Shown here piece after piece: positions 23,435-33,115 of a DNA stretch of 64,000 bases (within the stretch, counting starts at the first letter, position 1; the number at the start of each line of letters is the position of its first letter). Made by a program: the position numbers and the translations under genes. The notes beneath the pieces were generated by a model that saw nothing but the letters and a program-made list of their open reading frames with translations, made no database searches and had not been told where the DNA came from. The stretch is taken from contig KQ965731.1 of assembly GCA_001574975.1 (NCBI GenBank), forward strand, positions 910,710 through 974,709, written 5' to 3'. The DNA comes from Gonapodya prolifera JEL478. Taxonomy: Eukaryota > Monoblepharomycota > Monoblepharidomycetes > Monoblepharidales > Gonapodyaceae.

Positions 23435-24640
23435 CTACTGCGTCTTACAATCACCATCGTCCCTACCTCCCCTCCCCGTCTTCTCCTTCTCCTTTGCCCG
23501 CTCGGCCCAATCTCTCGCCTCACGACGACGTTCCTCCCGCGCGCGCTCTTCGGCGTCGAGAATTGTGGGAGGTTTGCGGTACTGGCGCAATCGATTTAGT
23601 TTGTCGTGAAAGGACGTAGCATTCGGAGGTTAAATGTGTGAGAATGGTCAACTTCGGCAAACGGATGTTTCGGAATTCAATGCGTCAAATTCACCGATAC
23701 CAGAAGTATTCCTCCATCCTTGTCTGCGTGCTGTACCGTCACTGTGCTCTCAAAGGGAAGGCCTGCGCGATCGAGATCCGGTATGGGAAGACGGGCGAAG
23801 AATCTGGGAGTATAATATCAAAAGGGGGGAATCAAAAGAACACTCGTTTCAGGTGCTTACTTTTTGTTTTTGGTCTGACAATGAAGTGGTGTGGAACGGA
23901 AGTTTGCGGACAATTTGATTGAGGTTCCCGCATATGCGCCGCTTTGTGACAATTCACCTTGATGAGGACCCTTCTTCCCGTTGTGTCCACTTCAACAATA
24001 TAATTGTCTTTCGGTCCCGGACAGCGGTCACATCTCCATTGGAAAAAATGTCTTTTGTCCCGTCGAACGACTGACGGAGAAGAGCTTGAGGGAGTCAGAA
24101 GGGAATCAGAAAGGCCCGTTGGCGGGGCTGGGGGTGCGCCCACTTCATGGACCCATGGTTGGGGACGGCCGAGGACGCTGGGAGGCCGAAATCGACGGAC
24201 TTGATTTGAATTATATAAGAAAATGTAAGGAAAGGAAAGGGGGAAGGGGGGCCGAAGGGGGTTGACTACCAAGCTCGTCCATTATGGCAATACTATCCAC
24301 AACTCACCCACAAGATCCTCAGTTTTAACATCATACTCATCTACAATCTCAGATCCGTCCGGAAACGACGTGTGCACACGATGGCGACCTAGGCGCAACG
24401 ATAACGTTCAACTTCGCATCGCAAGATCTCCGCTTCGATGACAGCGCCCACACCTTCCACCATGGCCGCCATCCTCATCGGCTCTTTGATCCGCTGTTGG
24501 GATACTGGCGGATTGGAGTCTGTGGCGAGGCGCGGTTGCGGTGCCGTCGACGGCGTCGGATCGAGAAGTGCGGATGAGCGGCTCGGAGCAGAGATAGGAG
24601 AGAGGCCGATGGTGGAGTTTGACGTTCGTGGAGTGAGCAT
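23435..24640 (-). CDS. DPCD: DPCD (cilia-associated protein)
   Basis: Multi-exon homologue of DPCD (deleted in primary ciliary dyskinesia). The family core is clear: AAMVEG joined over a 65-base intron (24389-24453) to RHRVHTSFPDGSEIVDEYD, then KTEDLVV...RRFRPPSVLGRPQPWVHEVG, then DKRHFFQWRCDRCPGPKDNY and VEVDTTGRRVLIK. Next comes FARLPIPDLDRAGLPFEST, then YRKPPTILDAEERAREERRR. The extreme C-terminus reads DDGDCKTQ, which I recall as also ending the vertebrate protein. The start chosen (ATG at 24638-24640) adds about 50 Ser/Pro-rich residues ahead of the conserved part; an internal Met is an alternative. DPCD acts with R2TP-type chaperones in making motile cilia in animals. It is head-to-head with the MAK-like kinase. 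Confidence 0.9.
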
Positions 24641-25140
24641 TGCTAAGGAGGCGGAGGAAAATGGAGGAGCGGCGAGATGAGTGCGGTGGAGTTGCGGCGA
24701 CAAGACTCGATGTATTTTTGCTGTGGTCACACAAACGCTACACGCAAACCTGCCAACACGTCTTTGTTGCTGGTTGCTATCGCGGATGGTCTGGTGTGCT
24801 GATATGGAAGCATCAGAGCTACTTTGAATTTTACAGTTGAAGCCCACCCAAGCTGTGTGTCAAACTTCTCGTGACATTCGCTAAAATTGATTGGTAAACC
24901 AAAATGAATGCATTGATTTTCGTACAGGGGGTTTTGGTGGAATGATTGGACCCTGACTCAGTTTTGCCGCCTCGACCTCGAAACTTGAAACTTCATCAAA
25001 CTTGATTTCGCGATTTCAACAGCATCAAAGCTTTACGCGAATCGCAACTCAGCACCCACGATCGCGCGACTCTTGCGCTTATTGAGTCTCATTGCCACGC
25101 CGAAGACTCTCTCCGTTCCATTTCCAGCGCGCAGCTCAAA
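24641..25140. promoter_or_regulatory. Shared upstream region of DPCD and the MAK-like kinase
   Basis: A 500-base gap between two diverging cilia-linked genes, so it should hold both promoters. At 24766-24780 the sequence GTTGCTGGTTGCTAT contains two GTTGCT/TTGCTAT half-sites reminiscent of the RFX X-box (GTYNCC AT RGNAAC). The match is partial and could be chance. Confidence 0.35.
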
Positions 25141-28060
25141 ATGCAGAAGTACCGGATCGAGAAGCAGCTTGGTGATGGCTCGTTCGGATGGGTTCTCAGA
25201 GCGACAAATATCGAGACCGGAGAGACGGTGCGTGTCTGTTTTCTATCCACGGTCTACGTCAATGTGTCAAACCTTTGCCTATCTGATTCCACCCCACCAA
25301 AGGTTGCGATCAAAAAGATGAAGAAGAAGTTCCCAACGTGGGACGAATGCGTCCAATTGCGCGAGGTTAAGGCTCTCAAACGGCTGAACGACCACCCCAA
25401 CATCGTTCGACTCCGCGAGGTTGTCCGTGAACGGGACGAACTGCACTTTGTATTCGAGTTCATGGAAGAGAATTTGTACCAGTACATGAGGGCGAGAGAA
25501 GGAAGTGATTTGGGCGAGGAGACTGTGAAAATCATTGCGTGAGGGTTTCGATGCATCTTTCTACTCTTTGTATCACACTGTCCCTCAAATTTCTAACATC
25601 TCATTTACATGGAAAGGTATCAAATCTGCGCCGGACTCGCACATATGCACAAGAACGGGTTCTTTCACAGGGACATGAAGCCAGGTAACTAAAAGCTTTT
25701 CTCGATAGGTTATCTTGCATGAGTGCATGAGGTGACACATTCTGTCGGAATATTCACCCTCCATAGAGAACCTTCTAATGCGTGGCTCGGCACCACTCGT
25801 CAAGATTGCAGATCTCGGTCTCGCCCGTGAAATCAGATCTCGACCTCCGTACACCGAGTACGTGTCCACCCGCTGGTATCGCGCGCCAGAAGTTTCCCTC
25901 CGCTCCCCTGCATATTCGTCTCCCGTGGACATGTGGGCGCTTGGCTGCATCGTGGCTGAACTGTTCTCGCTGCGACCGCTCTTTCCCGGATCCAGCGAGT
26001 TGGACCAAATGTCGCGCATCGCTGCTTGGCTTGGTACACCCTTGGAGCAACCTGAATGTGCCGCAGACAGGCGAAGCGACCCTCGCGCTCCGTCTGTACC
26101 CGTAGGAGGCGGAGCATGGTCGGGAGGTTGGAAGCTTGCCACCGCAATGGGATTCCGATTTCCTCTCATGACTGCTCGACCGCTCTCCGAATTCCTACCA
26201 CCGTGGTGTAGCCCACTCGCCCTCAACTTTATTTCTCAGTGCTTGCGATGGGACCCAGCGGAACGATGCACCGCGGCGAGGGCGCTCCAACACCCCTGGT
26301 TCGAAGGAGTTGTTGTCGGGCTAGATGGCGTGCCGAGTTTCCAGACTGCGAAGACGTCTCCATCTACACGAGATCCAATGCCGTCCATCTTGCCGCCCCT
26401 GCCTCGACCCATTCCAGCACCCGCCCAACTACCTCCCTTAGCCGGTCTCCCTGCTGCTGCTAAAGCAGCGACCGTTGGACCAAAGGGCCCCGACGAATTC
26501 GACGACTCGGATCTGAGCGACTTTGATGACGACCTCGAGGAGGCGCTTACGAACCAGCTGCGGGACTTTGAAACCTTCAAAGGAACTAGCAGTGTTGCTC
26601 CTCCCGCATCCGCACCACCCGTGCGGGCTCCCCCAACACTGAAAGATTCACCGGATGAATTTGACTCGGATTCCTCGGACCTGGACTTGGACCAACACTT
26701 CGTTGAACCGCTCAAGACGTCAGTGTCAGCAGTTTCCGCCACCTCGAACCGCGCTCCCGGACAACGCAGCAGATACGCCTTCCACTTCTTTGACTCGTGC
26801 ACAGGCGAAGACACCACGGACGGGTGGGAACCGGCGTGGGCTCCGGGAGTCCCTGGAGACGGTGTAAAACCCACGACAATGGTCCCTTCGAAACCCCCGA
26901 GTAACTCTTCCCAACCTTCACACGTGCAGCAGCCTTTGGCCACAACACACCGCACGCAATTCGGTGCATTGTTTAATAATTGGCGCGCAGGGCACGGCGC
27001 GGGCGACGGAGCTTCACTACCGCCACCTCAACAGTCGCAGGGTGCGGGGACGGGGAACTTTAGGACGCCGTCTGTCTCAGTCGATGCACACCCTCCGGCG
27101 GCCAATCCCACGCCTCATCGAATGCGATGGCCGTTTGCAGCGGGACCGCTCAAGTCCGTGTCCGGGCGGCCGGGGACACCGCCGCTGATGGCGCCGATGC
27201 AAACGAATGATGTGGGGCTGGACAACCTGCTGGAGGAGCTTGAAGATGCTGTGCGAGGAGAGGGAGATTCGGATGATGAGGAGTATGCAGGTGCGGTTTC
27301 CACGTTTGTCTTTTGGACCGGCAATGTCACTGAAGTAGAATCGATTGCTATTTCGCCCACTTTTCATTTCATCACAGATAATTCCGTCCTTGCGCGTCCC
27401 TCGAACCCTCCCACCTTTCCTGCAGTCTCCAACATGCATCGTACCCCACTCTTCCCACTTAATGATGGCCACGCGTCGTTCTCACTTGCGAACCCTTCTT
27501 TACCGCCACCGGGCATACCGGTAAATCTCCCTGCGGTTCGCAATCCACCACGTCTTCCGCCGCAACTCGTGAGCTATCCGGCCAGAGACACCCACACGGA
27601 ATCAATAACGTCACACTCTTTTCAAGACCCGGCTAGACAGGCACCAGTAATGCCACATACTTTTCAAGACTCGCCTGCACCAATACTGCGCCGCACCACC
27701 CAACTACCAATGGGCGGCGGGAGCACCGTTCGCCCACCGCCGCACTCCTCGACCGCCGTCGAATCGCACGGCTGGATGCAGATTGGGCAACGCGTTCCGC
27801 TCGACACACATACACGGGGGACGCAAATGCGGCGTGCGACGGTGCCTGCGCAGGGTGTGGGGGTGGGAGACCGCCGCGACAGCTCGTGGGACGTTGTGCA
27901 CATTGCGGGCGTTGGGTTCGAGAGCGACGCGGCGCGCGGTGCCCAGGCCCAGGCTCAGGCACAGGGGATGCCGAGACCTTCGTGGCTGTGGGGAGCGAAC
28001 GGACGGGCACTGGGCGTGGGGTCGGGCGAGGGAAGGGGGAAGGGCGGGAGGCTGTGGTGA
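25141..28060 (+). CDS. MAK/ICK/LF4-family ciliary protein kinase
   Basis: Exons begin 25141-25227, 25303-25538, 25617-25684 and 25767 onward. The kinase domain matches the MAK/ICK (RCK) group: [71 protein letters not shown] and the T-loop [16 protein letters not shown]. Then come [21 protein letters not shown] and [18 protein letters not shown]. The T-loop has TEY where animal MAK/ICK have TDY. After LGTP there is an insertion of about 20 residues before [12 protein letters not shown]. The C-terminal half is long, Pro/Ser-rich and probably disordered. A likely intron at 27291-27377 is 87 bases and would be read in frame if retained. LF4, DYF-5 and ICK/MAK shorten cilia and control intraflagellar transport; this role is inferred from the family. 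Confidence 0.9.
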
Positions 28061-28305
28061 TTAGGCACCAACGTATGCATACAACACGCTATCACGTAAC
28101 GAATTGCTGCACTGTATTTTGTACTTCCTTTTTGTGATTTTCTTTTCTTACAACAATGCAATTGAAAATAAAAGGTGCTCCCGTCAGTCATGGCTCCTTG
28201 ACGCATTTCACAAACAACGAGTCAAGAGCAGAAAACGAAGGAGCTGTGCTGACCGAAGCACATTTACCCGACTCCCGCACTTGCATCTTCGTGATAAACA
28301 ACAAA

Positions 28306-28773
28306 ATGGCGACTCGCTCCCTCACGCTGCATCGCCATCCGATTCTCCCAGCAATCACACTCCGCGGTCTCTGCCCACGCGCATTCTCATCCTCTCCAGC
28401 ATCATCATTCCACGTATCTCCTCCCAACGCATCTCTTCCACCGCATCTCAGAACGGAATCCCCTTCCCAATCACCTCCGCCGTACTCGCAACCATCAACT
28501 CGCACACCTGGACAGACCGAAAACACTTCCGCTCGTGGTCGGGCGGCCAGAAATGCTGCTGCGAGAGAAAAATCATCTGCAGATGCAAATGCGTCCGAGA
28601 GAAAGGGGCCTGGTGCTGGAGCGTATGCCGTAGCTGCCTTTATTGGTATCGTCAGTGGATACTATGTGGGTACAGCAGTGCAGGTAGAACACAGGAGTGA
28701 TCCACTGAAACGCTTTTCTTCGTTCTCGAAAGATTTGGATGCCGTACATCGAAGGATGGCAAAAGGGGGATAA
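28306..28773 (+). CDS. Small mitochondrial-type membrane protein of unknown function
   Basis: The single open frame from ATG 28306 starts MATRSLTLHRHPILPAITL and continues LRGLCPRAFSSSPASSFH, an Arg/Ser-rich amphipathic leader typical of mitochondrial import. A Ser/Pro/Arg-rich middle is followed by one membrane segment, GAYAVAAFIGIVSGYYVG. The frame then reads KRFSSFSKDLDAVHRRMAKGG and stops. Right after the stop another frame reads DKKEGTVAQTETPDVPRPTQ and runs to a TGA at 28868-28870. One base fewer in the GGGGG run just before 28770 would join the two, so the annotated end may be a homopolymer error. Family not recognised; an inner-membrane assembly or small-subunit role is possible but unproven. 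Confidence 0.6.
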   Translation: MATRSLTLHRHPILPAITLRGLCPRAFSSSPASSFHVSPPNASLPPHLRTESPSQSPPPYSQPSTRTPGQTENTSARGRAARNAAAREKSSADANASERKGPGAGAYAVAAFIGIVSGYYVGTAVQVEHRSDPLKRFSSFSKDLDAVHRRMAKGG

Positions 28774-28870
28774 GAAAGAGGGGACAGTTGCCCAGACCGA
28801 GACGCCCGACGTGCCCCGTCCCACTCAAGAAACGAAATCTGAAACCGTGGACCACGCAAAGTCAAAGTGA

Positions 28871-29171
28871 CCTTTCCTAGAATGGATGAGGGGGCTCATG
28901 TGACGCGCGCCGAATTCTCGTAAGTGCAGGACGTTGCATTGCGCAACCTCTCAAACACTTTAGGAAAGTTCTATTTGGCAGGTTCTTGGATAACATTCCC
29001 ACCACTTTATCACCAATCGCCCACTTTAAAACAGAGTGCATCAGCGAGGAAACCTTGAGTGTATCAGCGAGGAAACCACTGCAACTTCAGCAAAGTAGTC
29101 GAGATATATATGTTTATTTTTCATCTAGGGTCGTGTGTTTGAGATCCATTCAATAAATACCATCCAGTCTC
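28871..29171. other. Short convergent intergenic region with a small direct repeat
   Basis: Between the small mitochondrial-type gene and the 3' end of kinase 2. ATCAGCGAGGAAACC occurs twice, 28 bases apart, near 29040-29080. Nothing else was seen. Confidence 0.6.
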
Positions 29172-31922
29172 TCAAATCTTCAAAGTCGCCATGATCCTTT
29201 TGCAAGCCGCGTGGAACACCCACACTGGCCCCCTCATTCGCCTGAAATACCTATCGGGACCGAACACATGCGTGAGTCGCTTCATCGCCACTCACGCGCG
29301 GGCACCCACACCTCCCACGCTCATCCACTCACACGGCGCTCATCTTGGTCCCGTCCACATGCCGCGTCACAACCTCGAACTCCACCTCCCCTCCAAGCTC
29401 AGCTCCGGGCCCGACCTCGCCCGCGGGGCTGTCCCACGTGCACTTGAACTGGGCCGACTCAGGCCCGCCTTCTGCCCTCCCTCGGACTCCAGCCGCCTTG
29501 ATCGAGCGCGCGAGCTCCGCGTGTACTTGCGGAAGCGCCAGCGTCGTGGTCAGCGATGCCGACAGGAGCGGTCGCCTGGCGCCCGGTGCGTCCTGAGACC
29601 CGCCCTCGGACTGGTGCGTCGGGCTTGTTCCCGTCACCCCTGCGGCGGCGCCGGGAAGTCCGTCGCGCGTCGTGACCTGAATGGAGTGCCGCCGTCCTGT
29701 CGGGACCGCCCCTCTGCTGCTCGTCGTGGACGTGGGTGCGCCTCCGTTTGGCACCGCATTAGTGCGGCTCGTCGCGCTTGCGGTGGTACTGGAGAGCGTC
29801 TTGGGCAAGCTGGCGGGATCCAGAGAGCCCAGCGTCGCGCGACGTCCGTGGTGCGATGACGACGCCGGCTGCGTCTTTCGGGCGTTGGTTGACGCCGGAT
29901 GACCACCGGGCGCGACACCAGCTGGGGCGGTAGTGGTGCGGCGATGAGCGGAGTTGGAAGGTGCGTCGTCGTGGCGTTTCTCGAGGACACTGCGGAGTCC
30001 GCTGAGGTCGTCCTCTGAGCCATGAGGTGAAGTCTTGGAGAGTAGTACCGATTCGTCATTGGTGCTACCAACGAAATCAGCGATCTGTAGCTTCGACGTC
30101 GTTTCCTTGCCAATACATGTCAAAGTGGCAGAAGACGTCGTTGCGTTGTGCACGTCACTGCTCACAACGCCTGAGGCTGATACTCGTCTTGACATAATCC
30201 GAGAGGAGCGCCGTTCAGCGATTGGTGATGTCGCGCCTTCATTAATATCCTCAAGAGAAAGAATTGACTTGGGAATCGAAGGTCTTGGAGAAGTTCCCAC
30301 TTTAACGGTGGGTTCAGTTCCTTCTTCTTCGTCCTCCTCTTCAACAACCTCGGCAGCAACAGACGATCCTTTCATCAAAAGATCAGAAATCTGGGGTCTC
30401 GAAGCATGCACCGAGTGTCGGGCTTGTCGGTCCAGCTCCACAGCATACTTCTCGTGCTCGATGATGAGGTAGTAGACCGCGAACTCCGGGGATCGCACAT
30501 CCGTCAGAACTCTTTTGCGCACATCCGGTGCCTCGCTGTCGAACCCCAGAGCTTTCATTCGTGCGAGTACATTTTCGTCCAATACCGCGAGCGGTGGTCG
30601 AGGCGGCACTGCAGAGGGCAAAACGCCTTCACGTCCAGTTGTCCACGGGTGTGTACGAATTTCGCTTATCGTAGCCCGCTTGACGGGGTCCACCGTGAGC
30701 ATTCGCGAGAGCAGATTTTTCGCTTCTGAAATCGTGGCAGCTTTTCAGCATCATGCCAGACGGACGTAATTCACAACCTCACCGTCACTCAAAAAGTCGG
30801 GCACCTCGTACCGCGCGGTGGTAATGAGACGATACATTCCTTCGGGGGTGCGCTCATTAAACGGTAAATTGCCCGTAAGGAGGGCGTAAAGACATATGCC
30901 TTGAGCGCAGAAATTAAAACAGTGAACAGGAACAATAGCGCGGTGGGTTTCACCAACCCAAACTCCATATATCCACGGTACTTCCACTGTACTCGCTCTT
31001 CCCGATCATTTCGGGTGCGGCACTGCAGATGTGACAAAAATGATTTCATGAAGGCCACCTCGCTTTACGAAGAACTTCATAACCCACTAGAGAAGAGATC
31101 CGCAGAAGGTGTTCAACCGTTGATCAGGGCGAAATGTGTTCACGAACCCAAAATCCACAATCTTGACTTTGCTTCGAGAATCAACGAGCATATTCTCAGG
31201 CTTCAAGTCTGAATAACGAAGCAACAGTATTGGAGAGACGCCATCAACGACAAGAGCAACAGGCAAAGTGTCACCTCGGTGGACGATGCAGCTCAAGTGA
31301 CAATACTCGAGGGCAGAAACACACATACGGAAAAACCGCCGGGCTTGGGTTTCTTTGAGCTTCCCTTGAGCAACAATGAAGTCAAACAGCTCTCCGCCGT
31401 CCACATGTTCCATAACCAAGTAGACGTGATCATGAGTTTCGCCAACCTAAAAGAATATGATGCCAATAAAACACGGCACATCTGGTAGAAGGATAATTCA
31501 CGAACAGTTAATAGTTTAACTATGTTCGGATGGTGCAGGTGCTTTAAGAGGCGAATTTCTCGCTTGAGACGAATGAGCGAGGAAGGTTTTCCAAGACGAC
31601 TCTTCTCGAAGCACTAATTTCAATTGAAGTTGCGAATCGACCAGGTCTGCGAAACAAAGTCTTGTAATAACCACCTTAATGGCAACCTACATTGCAGAAG
31701 CACAGCCTTCACGGGGATGTTATTGTCACAAGAAGGAATCTCTTGTCCCACCTGTTCTCCTGTAACGGAGTCCTCGGCAAGTCGGACCTTCGCGAACGAT
31801 CCTTCACCCAAAACCCTTATGGGCTTATAGCGACCAAGAATGTGCTTTGATTGATTATCCAACGATCCCTTTTGAGAAGAGCTGTTTGATGCGGAGCCGA
31901 TGGAGGCGAGACGGTCGTCCAT
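29172..31922 (-). CDS. CAMK-like serine/threonine kinase with UBA-like and KA1 domains (kinase 2)
   Basis: Starts MDDRLASIGSASNSSSQ at the ATG 31920-31922. The glycine loop is VLGEGSFAKVRLAED. The catalytic lysine lies in VAIK, encoded alone by a 12-base exon (31675-31686) between introns of 65 and 61 bases; the next exon continues CFEKSRLGKPSSLIRLKREI. Then HRDLKPENMLV, KIVDFGFVNTF, activation loop RLNTFCGSLLYAAPEMI and TVDIWSLG. A UBA-like part follows (ARMKALGFDSE, RSPEFAVYYLIIEHEKY), then an acidic and Ser/Thr-rich linker and a KA1 end: AQFKCTWDSP, VEFEVVTRHVDG, then after an 82-base intron (29251-29332) YFRRMRGPVWVFHAACKRI. The activation-loop Pro of CGSP is Leu here. It starts only 91 bases after the Apa2 stop. 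Confidence 0.88.
31675..31686 (-). other. 12-base microexon carrying the kinase 2 catalytic lysine
   Basis: Reads Val-Ala-Ile-Lys, flanked by an AG acceptor on the left of the transcript and GTGGTT on the right. Skipping it would leave the frame open but remove the invariant ATP-anchoring lysine. Confidence 0.65.
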
Positions 31923-32013
31923 TGAGGGAAGAATCTTTTGTGAGTAATGATCTGCCTGCCAGCCGGGGAATCTTCGCTCACACAAACTGCCTGAATCAGG
32001 ATACATTATTTTA

Positions 32014-33069
32014 TTATGCGGGAAACGCCAACTCTTTCAAGATATTCATCGGTCCTATCCGTTCCACTTTTTCAATTTCCTCTGCACTTTTCGAAAGCAG
32101 CATGCCACCATATCCAACCGAGTTGATTGAGATGCCCTCGTAACTATCGCTCCTCCGAGGCACCAATAACATCCACTTCCGAGTCATGAGAAAATTGAAC
32201 GAAGGAGTACTAGGAGACAAGGTTGGTGCTTCCCTTTCGACGTCATCCCAAGAAGACAAAGTCACTCCGATGGGCTCAAATGCACTTTCAATCACACTGT
32301 GGAAAATATGGGCAAGCTCATTCGCAAATGTTCCGTCCACAGAGCTTCCAGTGTCTATCTGCGGTAAGAGTCCAACGCCATGACGGAAAGGTAGAATGTT
32401 GAGTTGGAAAGGAGATTGGGGTGGGTGGGAAGATTTGAGGTAATCCTGAATTGCATCGTCGATCGGCAGAGCAGAGAGGTTTCTTTCGACCGGAATAATT
32501 TGGCAATGCTTGTGGGGTTGGCTATTTTGTCATTCGTGAGCATGTCGCAGATGTGAAAGTATTGCAGACAACGCAGACCTCGCCCCGCTGTTTACACCAG
32601 CATTGTAGAACGCTAGAGACATAGTATCTTCGGTCTCGAGATCCGTCAAGCATTTCCACAAAGTAAAGAGGTCCGATCCATCGAGCAGGATATTTTGGTT
32701 GACGAAGGCTGCAGAATGGGTGGATGACCAAACGGACGACTGCCACTTCATCGCATTTTTCTCACCCTTCGTGCAAAGAAGAACGTGTTCTCTCACGAGG
32801 CAAAACTTGTTCAGAACCAAGTTGTAATGCTGTCCGACCTCAGCGATCAGGAGATTCGGATCAGGAGGTAAGAATGGATTGAACGGCCTGGCCGACGCTG
32901 CTTTTTCCTTGTTGAGGGATGGTTTCTTTGCAAGGGCGGGGGCAAAGCGAATCTGAAACTTCATTCCCCGATCCTCCAGATGGCGAACGATGCTCTCGGT
33001 AAAGATGAGGTCTCCATTCGAAAGAGCCTTGTTGAATACTGCGGAGACGCGGCTTGAGAGATTTGTCAT
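32014..33069 (-). CDS. APA2: Apa1/Apa2-type ATP adenylyltransferase (Ap4A phosphorylase)
   Basis: Starts MTNLSSRVSAVFNKALSNG at ATG 33067-33069. Family blocks: MKFQIRFAPALAKKPSLNKE, FNPFLPPDPNLLIAEVG, YNLVLNKFCLVREHVLLCTK and AFYNAGVNSGAS. After a short intron come QPHKHCQIIPVER with the HxHxQ catalytic triad of this GalT-like branch, LNILPFRHGVGLLP, FNFLMTRKWMLLVPRR and GISINSVGYGGMLLSK. In yeast these enzymes split Ap4A with phosphate into ATP and ADP and reversibly make ADP from adenylyl sulfate. Its ATG lies only 46 bases beyond the kinase 3 stop and its stop 91 bases before the kinase 2 start, all on the same strand. Confidence 0.93.
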
Positions 33070-33115
33070 TGATTTAGGGCCATTTCTACACAATATGTTT
33101 ATATTTCTAGTGCCT

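Noticed and set aside
26236-26955. Minus-strand open frame of 239 codons opposite the MAK-like kinase tail
   Set aside because: Antisense shadow of a Pro/Ser-rich exon, with no family signature.
27291-27377. Coding reading of 29 residues in the MAK-like kinase tail
   Set aside because: Flanked by GTGCGG and CACAG and unlike the surrounding composition, so treated as an intron although it is open in frame.
28773-29171. Direct repeat ATCAGCGAGGAAACC as a target-site duplication
   Set aside because: The copies are only 28 bases apart with no element between them; a local duplication explains them.
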